Positions 1 to 5,064 of a stretch of DNA of 5,157 bases are shown here, in pieces (within the stretch, counting starts at the first letter, position 1; the number at the start of each line of letters is the position of its first letter). The stretch spans positions 1 through 5,157 of the forward strand of contig CABURG010000127.1 in assembly GCA_902493835.1 (NCBI GenBank). The letters run 5' to 3'. Source of the DNA: an uncultured Collinsella sp. (GTDB taxonomy: Bacteria > Actinomycetota > Coriobacteriia > Coriobacteriales > Coriobacteriaceae). A program made the translations under genes and the position numbers. The notes under the pieces are model-generated. The model did not search any database and was not told where the DNA came from. It saw only the letters and a program-made list of their open reading frames with translations.

Positions 1-462
1 AAGGGTCCCCTCGACCCCTACGCGCTGGAGCTGTGCCGCGGTGCCTACGAGCACATCGACCGCATCGACTGCGCCCTGCGCTCCGTCGCCAAGAACTGGG
101 ATCTTATGCGCATGCCCGGTGCCGACCGCAATCTGCTGCGCATCGCCGTCTATGAGATGCGCTTCCTCACCGACGAGGAGGTCTCGGATGCCATCGTGAT
201 CAACGAGGCTGTCGAGCTTGCCAAGGCCTATGGCACCGACCAGTCCGCGTCGTTTGTCAACGGCGTGCTGGGCAAGATCGCTCGTAGCGAGGAGCTGCCG
301 GGCGAGGACCTGTATCAGGATTTGCTGGCCGAGGACCGTGCCCGCGAGGAGGCCCAGGCTGCCGAGGCTGCCGCCAAGGTTGCCGCCGCTCAGGCTGCGG
401 CCGGCGTTCTCGACGAGGATGCCGAGGTCGCCGAGGTCGAGACCGGTACCGTCGAGGAGTAG
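1..462 (+). CDS. nusB: Transcription antitermination factor NusB, 3' part (5' end outside window)
   Basis: NusB binds boxA RNA together with NusE (ribosomal protein S10) and promotes processive antiterminated transcription of rRNA operons in the cytoplasm. The reading frame is open from base 1 with no start, so about 45-50 N-terminal residues are missing. In the 153-residue fragment the family core is clear: the IDRID segment (19-23), W33, DRNLLRIAVYEM (42-53), INEAVELAKAYG (67-78) and FVNGVLGKIA (85-94). The conserved NusB fold normally ends at about residue 94. Here some 55 further residues follow, rich in Ala and Glu, with a stretch AQAAEAAAKVAAAQAAAG and an acidic end. This tail is probably helical or disordered and its role is unknown. 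The stop lies 2 bases before xseB, whose ribosome binding site is inside the last nusB codons. Identity is firm; the tail is taken as real because the frame is uninterrupted to the xseB start. Confidence 0.95.
   Translation, partial: KGPLDPYALELCRGAYEHIDRIDCALRSVAKNWDLMRMPGADRNLLRIAVYEMRFLTDEEVSDAIVINEAVELAKAYGTDQSASFVNGVLGKIARSEELPGEDLYQDLLAEDRAREEAQAAEAAAKVAAAQAAAGVLDEDAEVAEVETGTVEE
454..459 (+). promoter_or_regulatory. Ribosome binding site of xseB inside the end of nusB
   Basis: GAGGAG lies 5 bases before the ATG at 465 and overlaps the last sense codons of nusB. It supports the 465 start and translational coupling of the two genes. Confidence 0.75.
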
Positions 463-464
463 CC

Positions 465-731
465 ATGCCAGAGGGTTCCGTCCGCAACTTCGACGAGATC
501 TCGGACCGCTTGGACCAGATTATCGCGACCGTTCGCTCCAAGGATACGTCCCTGGAGCGTTCGCTCGATCTGTTTGACGAGGCGATCGAGCTGGGCTCCC
601 GTGCGGTCGATATGGTCGACAAGTTTGAGCTGACGCCTCGTGAGGCCGATAAGCTCGAGCAGGAATACGATGAGGATGCGGCAAACGAATCCAAGGATAG
701 CCAGGCCGCGTCTCCGGATACGAATGGTTGA
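465..731 (+). CDS. xseB: Exodeoxyribonuclease VII small subunit
   Basis: XseB is the small helical subunit of exonuclease VII. Several copies coat the catalytic XseA subunit, which degrades single-stranded DNA to oligonucleotides in both directions during repair and recombination. The 88-residue product has the usual family length (about 70-90). It shows the family helical-hairpin pattern: FDEISDRLDQIIATVRSKD (9-27), then TSLERSLDLFDEAIELG (28-44), followed by a second amphipathic helix and a polar acidic tail (about 65-88). The more usual EEG-type turn is EAIELG here. The ATG is preceded by GAGGAG at good spacing. The stop TGA overlaps the tlyA start as TGATG. The catalytic subunit gene xseA, often directly upstream, is not here: nusB takes that place. 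XseB has no known activity alone, so XseA must be encoded elsewhere for this gene to work. The family call rests on pattern and length and is fairly secure. Confidence 0.9.
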   Translation: MPEGSVRNFDEISDRLDQIIATVRSKDTSLERSLDLFDEAIELGSRAVDMVDKFELTPREADKLEQEYDEDAANESKDSQAASPDTNG

Positions 732-1543
732 TGGCATTCATGAAACGTGTGCGTCTTGATGACGAACTGATTTCACAGGGCATCTGCGCCGATCGCGCGG
801 ATGCCCTTCGCACTCTTATGGCCGGCTTGGTCTCGAGTGGCGGCGAGCGTTTGACCTCGCCGGGCCTTAAGGTGACGCCGGGCCTGCCGTTGCACGTGAA
901 GGGCCGTATTCCCTATGTGGGGCGCGGCGGGCTCAAGCTCGAGGGCGCGCTCGATGCGTTTTGTATCGATCCCACGGGCCTTGCCTGCCTCGATGTGGGA
1001 TGCTCCACGGGCGGCTTTACCGATTGCCTGCTCAAGCGCGGCGCCGCCACAGTCGTTTCGGTCGATGTGGGTCGCGCTCAGTTTGATTGGTCGCTGCGCC
1101 AAGACGATCGCGTGACGCTCCACGAGCGCACTAATGTGACGCAGTTGCCCGAGCTCGGCTACGGCGGCGCTATCGACCTGGCCGTGTGCGATGTGTCGTT
1201 TACGAGTATCGCGAATGTCATCGACGCCGTGCTGGCGTGCCTGAAGCCTTCGGGTTCGTTTTGCACGCTGGTAAAGCCGCAGTTTGAGGCGCCGGCTGCG
1301 CTGGTGGGCGAGGGCGGCATCGTGACCGACCCTGTCGTCCGCCGCGATACGCTCGTGGCGGCGATTGAACTCTTTGCTGCCAAGGGCCTGTTCCCGCTCG
1401 ACGTGTGCGTGTCGCCCATCCATGGCGCCAAGGGCAACGTCGAGTTTTTCCTGTACGGAACGAGGTTTGCCCCCGGCGAACGCACCGACGATGAGCTGCA
1501 ATCCCAGGTATCGGTTTTGAGCGAGAAAGCTGCAACGCTATGA
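731..1543 (+). CDS. tlyA: TlyA family rRNA (cytidine-2'-O)-methyltransferase
   Basis: TlyA proteins methylate the 2'-OH of a cytidine in 23S rRNA helix 69 and, in the longer type, also 16S rRNA helix 44; loss gives capreomycin resistance in mycobacteria. An N-terminal S4 RNA-binding domain (about 7-58, starting VRLDDELISQG) is joined by RIPYVGRGGLKL (59-70) to an FtsJ-like Rossmann domain with the SAM motif LDVGCSTGGFTDCLL (87-101), CDVSFTSI (153-160), LVKPQFE (180-186) and GAKGNVEF (232-239). The K-D-K-E catalytic tetrad is intact as K69, D154, K182 and E238, the same numbers as in M. tuberculosis TlyA. The ATG at 731 overlaps the xseB stop (TGATG). The ATG at 740, giving MKRVRLDDEL, is an equally plausible start, and a TTG at 728 is less likely; none has a strong Shine-Dalgarno sequence. 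The older name haemolysin A is misleading. The stop overlaps nadK by 4 bases (ATGA). Confidence 0.95.
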   Translation: MAFMKRVRLDDELISQGICADRADALRTLMAGLVSSGGERLTSPGLKVTPGLPLHVKGRIPYVGRGGLKLEGALDAFCIDPTGLACLDVGCSTGGFTDCLLKRGAATVVSVDVGRAQFDWSLRQDDRVTLHERTNVTQLPELGYGGAIDLAVCDVSFTSIANVIDAVLACLKPSGSFCTLVKPQFEAPAALVGEGGIVTDPVVRRDTLVAAIELFAAKGLFPLDVCVSPIHGAKGNVEFFLYGTRFAPGERTDDELQSQVSVLSEKAATL

Positions 1544-2400
1544 AGGTCTTTCTGGTTCCCAATTTCTACAAGCAAGAAGCGGTCGAGAGCGGCCTGATGC
1601 TCGAGCTTTGGCTTTCGCGCCAGGGCTACGAGGTCACATGGGCTGCCGACCAGCGCTCCAAGATTCAGAGCGCGCCCGATGTTGACGATGCCGACCTGGT
1701 CATTACGCTCGGCGGCGACGGTACGCTGCTGCGCGCGGCTCGTATCCTCAACTACCGCGAGATTCCCATTTTGGGTCTTTCCTATGGTCATTTAGGCTTT
1801 TTGACGGCCGCGAGTCCCGAGGAGCGCGACATTTTGCAGGTCGTGAGCGATGCCCTGTCCGGCGAGCTCCATGTGAGCCGCCGTGCCACCATCGCCGCCG
1901 ATATCGTTTCGGTTCGCGAAGACGGCACGAAGGATGTCGTGCGCACGTTTGCCCTCAACGATATGGCGCTTACGCGCGGGCCCCTGTCCGATATGGTCGA
2001 ATTCGACATCACGGTGTCCGGCCATCATATCGACCGCCTGCGCGGTGACGGCGTGGTTGTATCGACGGCGACTGGCTCCACCGGCTATGCGCTTTCCGCC
2101 GGCGGCCCCATCGTCAGCCCCGATTACACGGGCATGGTCTGTGTGCCCATCGCTCCGCATACCATTCAGGCTCGCGCCTTTTTGACCTCGCCGAGCGATG
2201 TCGTGGAGATCTTTATGTCCGATGATCGCCCGAGCGTTCCGGCGATTGCCATCGATGGACAGTTTATTACCTGCGATGGCACGGTCGAGAGCGTGGCTGT
2301 GCGCCGTGGTCCCGGCGATGTGCTGCTGCTGGATTATGGTCCCGAGAGTTTCTATAACTCGGTGAGCCGCGTGTTCTACGGAGTGCGTCATGATCGATGA
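1540..2400 (+). CDS. nadK: NAD kinase (ATP/polyphosphate-dependent)
   Basis: NAD kinase phosphorylates the 2'-OH of the adenosine ribose of NAD+ to give NADP+, the only de novo route to NADP(H), in the cytoplasm. The 286-residue product has normal family length. Visible motifs are LGGDGTLLRAAR (57-68) with the GGDG phosphate-donor and metal site, GLSYGHLGFL (79-88), ALNDMAL (138-144), which is the NE/D motif with Asp141 in place of the commoner Glu, and the glycine-rich DGVVVSTATGSTGYALSAGG (170-189) that contacts NAD. All key catalytic residues are present, so the enzyme should be active. Whether it prefers ATP or also accepts polyphosphate cannot be told from these motifs. The ATG lies in an ATGA overlap with the tlyA stop; the nearest purine-rich stretch (1523-1529) is weak, so initiation is probably coupled to tlyA translation. 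The gene ends inside recN. Confidence 0.97.
   Translation: MKVFLVPNFYKQEAVESGLMLELWLSRQGYEVTWAADQRSKIQSAPDVDDADLVITLGGDGTLLRAARILNYREIPILGLSYGHLGFLTAASPEERDILQVVSDALSGELHVSRRATIAADIVSVREDGTKDVVRTFALNDMALTRGPLSDMVEFDITVSGHHIDRLRGDGVVVSTATGSTGYALSAGGPIVSPDYTGMVCVPIAPHTIQARAFLTSPSDVVEIFMSDDRPSVPAIAIDGQFITCDGTVESVAVRRGPGDVLLLDYGPESFYNSVSRVFYGVRHDR
2380..2383 (+). promoter_or_regulatory. Ribosome binding site of recN within nadK
   Basis: GGAG lies 6 bases before the ATG at 2390, inside the last nadK codons. It fixes the recN start 11 bases before the nadK stop ends. Confidence 0.7.
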
Positions 2401-4018
2401 GCTGCAGGTTTCCAACATTGCGCTCATTCGCGAGGCGACGTTGGTTCCGAGCGCGGGCCTTACGGTTTTGACCGGAGAAACCGGTGCCGGTAAGACCGCG
2501 CTGCTCTCGGCACTCAAGCTCATTTTGGGCGAGCGTGCGGATTCGTCGACGGTGCGCGAGGGCGAGGCACTTGCCAGCGTCGAGGCGCGCCTGTTTGATG
2601 GCCCGCACGACACGGAGGGTTTCACCGTGCAGCGCAGCCTTTCTGCCGAGGGCCGCAGCCGTGTAAAAATTGACGGCCGCATCGCCAGCGTGCGCGAACT
2701 TTCGGAGCGCGTCGGCGTGATGATGGATCTTTGCGGTCAGCACGAGCACCAGCGCCTGCTCGACCCGGCGCATCATGTTGCCATGGTCGATGCCTGGGCA
2801 GGGCGCCCGGCACTCGAGGCGCTCGAGAAGTATCGCACCTGCTTTAAGGCTTCGCGTGCCGCCGCCAAGGAGCTTCGCCGTGTGGAGGAAGCCTCACGCG
2901 CGCAGGGGAGTCGCGTCGAGGAGGCGCGCTTCGCCCTGGAGCGCATCGCCGAGGTCGACCCCAAGCCGGGTGAGTATGAGGAGCTCGAGGAGCTGTTGCC
3001 GCGCTCCGAGCATGCCGAGGTGTTGGTGGCCACGGCCAACGATGCCCATACATCGCTTGCAGCTGAAGGGGGAGCGCTCGATGCCGTGAACAGCGCCGTG
3101 GCAGAGCTTTCCCGTATGGCTACCGTCGATCGCAAACTGGGTGACATTGCCGATGCGCTTTCGGATGTCTGCATCTCCCTTGAGGATTGCGCGAACGAGC
3201 TTCGTTCCTATCGCGATGGCGTCGCCTTCGACCCGCGCGAGCTCGCTCGCATGCGTGAGCGGTATTCCGACCTCAAGGGTCTGTTGCGTCAGTGGGGTCC
3301 CACTATGGACGATGTTTTTGCCATGCGCGATCGCTCACAAGAGCTGCTGTCCCTGGTTGATGATGGCGATGAGCAGATCAAAAAGGCGCGTGAGGCACTC
3401 GGGAGCGCCGAGCGCGAGTTGTTTGCCGCTGCCAAGGCACTTAAGCGCGCTCGCAATACGGCGGCCCCGCGCTTCTGCCACGAGGTTGGCCGCCAGATGG
3501 CGCGCTTGGAGATGGGTAGTGCCGAGCTCGTCTGGGAGTCGCGCGATCTTCCCCGTGCTGAGTGGACGCCCGTTGGTCCTTCGAGCTACGAGCTGCTATA
3601 CCGCAGCGGTGCCGGTTTGACGCCGCGCCCCCTGCGTCGAATTGCGTCGGGCGGCGAGCTCAGCCGCGTCATGCTGGCAAGCAAGGTTGTCCTCGGTAAC
3701 GCGGACGGTGTCGATACGCTGGTGTTTGACGAGGTTGATGCTGGTGTCGGTGGCTCCACGGCGCGTGCACTCGCGGGCGTGCTGGCTGATCTCGCCGCTA
3801 CGCATCAGGTGATTGTCGTAACCCACTTGGCGCAGGTCGCCGTCATGGCCGACAAGCATTATGTTGTCAGCAAGGAACCGGGCGATGTTCCCCAGACGCA
3901 TTTGGACGAGGTAACCGGCGAAGCGCGTACCGCCGAGATCGCCCGCATGTTGAGCGGCGATCAATCGGAGGCGAGCTTGGCCCACGCAAAGCAGATGCTT
4001 GAAGAAGCTCGAGGCTAG
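2390..4018 (+). CDS. recN: DNA repair protein RecN (SMC-like ATPase)
   Basis: RecN is an SMC-related ATPase that gathers at double-strand breaks and tethers DNA ends or sister chromatids during RecA-dependent recombination. The 542-residue product is close to E. coli RecN (553). The N-terminal half-ATPase has ISN-like VSNIALIREA (7-16), Walker A GETGAGKT (29-36) and the Q-loop CGQHEHQRLLDP (115-126). A long Glu/Ala/Arg-rich region (about 130-375) forms the two coiled-coil arms and the short central hinge; RecN lacks the large globular hinge of true SMC proteins. The C-terminal half has the ABC signature IASGGELSR (418-426), Walker B TLVFDEVDAGVGG (443-455) with catalytic E448, and the switch histidine VVTHLAQV with H479. 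All ATPase elements are intact. The ATG has GGAG 6 bases upstream and overlaps the end of nadK by 11 bases. recN is the last gene of the + strand unit. I see no LexA-type box before it, and its start lies inside nadK, so any SOS control would act on an upstream promoter. Confidence 0.98.
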   Translation: MIDELQVSNIALIREATLVPSAGLTVLTGETGAGKTALLSALKLILGERADSSTVREGEALASVEARLFDGPHDTEGFTVQRSLSAEGRSRVKIDGRIASVRELSERVGVMMDLCGQHEHQRLLDPAHHVAMVDAWAGRPALEALEKYRTCFKASRAAAKELRRVEEASRAQGSRVEEARFALERIAEVDPKPGEYEELEELLPRSEHAEVLVATANDAHTSLAAEGGALDAVNSAVAELSRMATVDRKLGDIADALSDVCISLEDCANELRSYRDGVAFDPRELARMRERYSDLKGLLRQWGPTMDDVFAMRDRSQELLSLVDDGDEQIKKAREALGSAERELFAAAKALKRARNTAAPRFCHEVGRQMARLEMGSAELVWESRDLPRAEWTPVGPSSYELLYRSGAGLTPRPLRRIASGGELSRVMLASKVVLGNADGVDTLVFDEVDAGVGGSTARALAGVLADLAATHQVIVVTHLAQVAVMADKHYVVSKEPGDVPQTHLDEVTGEARTAEIARMLSGDQSEASLAHAKQMLEEARG

Positions 4019-4036
4019 GTTGTATCACCGGTGTTG

Positions 4037-4079
4037 GTGGGACAAAATAGACTGAATTTTTTGTCCCACTACGCTTTTT
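4037..4079 (+). terminator. Probable intrinsic terminator after recN, between convergent genes
   Basis: A perfect 11-bp inverted repeat (GTGGGACAAAA at 4037-4047, TTTTGTCCCAC at 4059-4069) with an 11-base loop starts 18 bases after the recN stop. A five-T run at 4075-4079 follows the stem after 5 bases, so on the + strand it resembles a somewhat loose Rho-independent terminator. On the - strand the same hairpin follows the regulator's stop by 8 bases, but no T run comes after it, unless the T's inside the stem (4047-4044 read on -) serve. It may terminate both convergent units. The T run overlaps the last bases of the - strand gene. Confidence 0.65.
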
Positions 4080-4935
4080 ACTCCACAACCTTATCCGGCT
4101 GGATGAGCTCCTCGTAGTAGCTGATATGCTCGCGAGCGTCTTCAATCTCGGGCAGCAGGAAGTTGTAGATTACTTCGATGATCATCGTGGCGCTGATCTT
4201 AGAGAACGCAAAGTCGCCTGTCGTCAGCAGCGCTTCGTGGTTGACGGTATTAAAAGTGTAGTCTGCCAGACGTGCGAGCGGGGATTTGCTGTCGCTGCTG
4301 ATGACGACTACGGTTGCGCCGCAGTTGCGAGCCGCTTTTGCCATGCGATTCAGTCGGCGCGATTTGCCGGAGTTTGAGATTAGCACGATGACGTCACCCG
4401 GGCGTAACGTGAGCGCAAAGCCGATTGATGTCTCGCTAATGGTGCTCGCCATGCAGCGCAGGCCCAGCTGCGAAAACTTAAACGTCGCATCGAGCGCGAC
4501 CGCGTTCGTATTGCCCACAGCTGCAAACTCAATAACCCCTGCATGCTTAAGGGCATGCACAACAGCCGCCAGCGTATCGTGGTCGATTCCGTCGATGGTC
4601 GCATTAAGCTCGCTCACCTTGGCAGCCAAGATGTTCTTGAGGCTCTGCTCCATATTGTCGAGCGAGACCTCGTCAGTCAGGCCCTCGTTGCGCTGGCTTT
4701 CCAAATCCCTCGCCAACGAAAACTGAAAGCTGCGGAAGCTGCCAAAGCCAAGCTTGCGGCAGAAGCGCGAAACGGTCGCCTCGGACGTGGTGGCGGCGCG
4801 TGAGAGCTGAGCGGCCGTGAGGCGCGGCGCCTCGGACTGGTGCTCCAATATATAGTCGACAATGCGCTGCTCGGACTCGCTGTATCCCTGATGGGTGCTT
4901 ATGAGGGAAAGTGCGCTCTTGCTACTATCGGTCAT
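4078..4935 (-). CDS. RpiR/MurR family transcriptional regulator (HTH-SIS)
   Basis: This family senses a phosphorylated sugar and controls sugar or amino-sugar uptake and breakdown genes, usually nearby. The 285-residue product has normal length. An N-terminal HTH_6 domain (1-78) shows YSESEQRIVDYILEHQ (18-33), LTAAQLSRAATTSEATVSRF (39-58) and CRKLGFGSFRSFQFSLARDL (59-78), with the recognition helix around SEATVSRFCRKLGF. A linker (79-120) leads to a SIS domain (about 121-245) with FAAVGNTNAVALDATFKF (137-154) and the second phosphate-binding loop LISNSGKSRRL (185-195). The first loop reads GNTN where many relatives have a GxGxS form, so the ligand cannot be guessed by analogy. The start is ATG 4933-4935, because AGGAG lies 6 bases upstream (4946-4942) and the HTH alignment begins soon after. 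The frame runs upstream to an ATG at 5049, but the extra 38 residues cross the likely promoter and do not match the family. The gene is convergent with recN and its targets are not in view; it may act on the divergent region to the right or on itself. Confidence 0.95.
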   Translation of the reverse strand: MTDSSKSALSLISTHQGYSESEQRIVDYILEHQSEAPRLTAAQLSRAATTSEATVSRFCRKLGFGSFRSFQFSLARDLESQRNEGLTDEVSLDNMEQSLKNILAAKVSELNATIDGIDHDTLAAVVHALKHAGVIEFAAVGNTNAVALDATFKFSQLGLRCMASTISETSIGFALTLRPGDVIVLISNSGKSRRLNRMAKAARNCGATVVVISSDSKSPLARLADYTFNTVNHEALLTTGDFAFSKISATMIIEVIYNFLLPEIEDAREHISYYEELIQPDKVVE

Positions 4936-4941
4936 GGATGG

Positions 4942-4946
4942 CTCCT
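4942..4946 (-). promoter_or_regulatory. Ribosome binding site that fixes the regulator start
   Basis: AGGAG on the - strand lies 6 bases before the ATG at 4935-4933. It argues for this start over the longer open frame that begins at 5049. Confidence 0.8.
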
Positions 4947-4983
4947 GGTTGGCATGAAAATCTAATTTGATTTGCAATGCCAT

Positions 4984-5012
4984 AGTATACGGGCATTTCC
5001 AATTACAAGATA
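4984..5012 (-). promoter_or_regulatory. Probable promoter of the RpiR-family regulator
   Basis: On the - strand a good -10 hexamer TATACT (4989-4984) lies about 50 bases before the start codon. At 17-base spacing the -35 position holds TATCTT (5012-5007), a poor match to TTGACA; the nearby TTGTAA (5008-5003) is too close at 13 bases. The leader would be about 40 bases with the AGGAG in place. The weak -35 suggests a modest or regulated promoter. Prediction only. Confidence 0.45.
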
Positions 5013-5016
5013 CACC

Positions 5017-5044
5017 TTGCCGTTTCAAGTGTTGATGGTAAACT
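5017..5044 (+). promoter_or_regulatory. Possible divergent + strand promoter
   Basis: TTGCCG (5017-5022) and TAAACT (5039-5044) are separated by 16 bases, with 4 of 6 consensus matches each. It points away from the regulator into the right-hand region. The next-best candidate is TTCTCA (5103-5108) with TATCTT (5126-5131) at 17 bases. Both are weak pattern matches, and the downstream gene is not in view to support either. Confidence 0.25.
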
Positions 5045-5051
5045 TTCACCT

Positions 5052-5063
5052 ACCGTTTACGGT
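5052..5063. repeat. Palindrome ACCGT-TT-ACGGT, possible operator
   Basis: A perfect 5-bp-arm inverted repeat with a 2-base centre. Its right part also pairs with an upstream site: GTAAAC (5038-5043) and GTTTAC (5055-5060) form a 6-bp inverted repeat with an 11-base gap. It lies just downstream of the possible + strand promoter, where a repressor could act. The protein that binds is unknown. Confidence 0.35.
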
Positions 5064-5064
5064 T

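Noticed and set aside
257..694. Long open frame on the - strand opposite nusB and xseB
   Set aside because: It is antisense to two recognised genes and encodes an Arg/Ser/Pro-rich product typical of a shadow frame in GC-rich DNA.
773..1501. 242-codon open frame on the - strand opposite tlyA
   Set aside because: Its extent lies within tlyA and the Ala/Arg/His-rich product has no domain pattern; antisense shadow of a highly conserved gene.
1792..2682. 296-codon open frame on the - strand opposite nadK and recN
   Set aside because: It overlaps well-conserved NadK and RecN domains, crosses two genes and shows no recognisable motif; a GC-rich shadow frame.
4026..4033. 8-bp palindrome CACCGGTG just after recN
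   Set aside because: Too short to stand out from chance in GC-rich sequence, and it sits between a stop codon and a better hairpin with no promoter nearby.
4126..4803. Several + strand open frames across the regulator gene
   Set aside because: They are antisense to a clear HTH-SIS protein with a good ribosome binding site and do not resemble any family.
4936..5049. N-terminal extension of the RpiR-type regulator to an ATG at 5049 (38 extra residues)
   Set aside because: The extra residues do not look like the family, the codons fall in AT-rich sequence over the likely -10 TATACT, and AGGAG at 4946-4942 fits the ATG at 4935.
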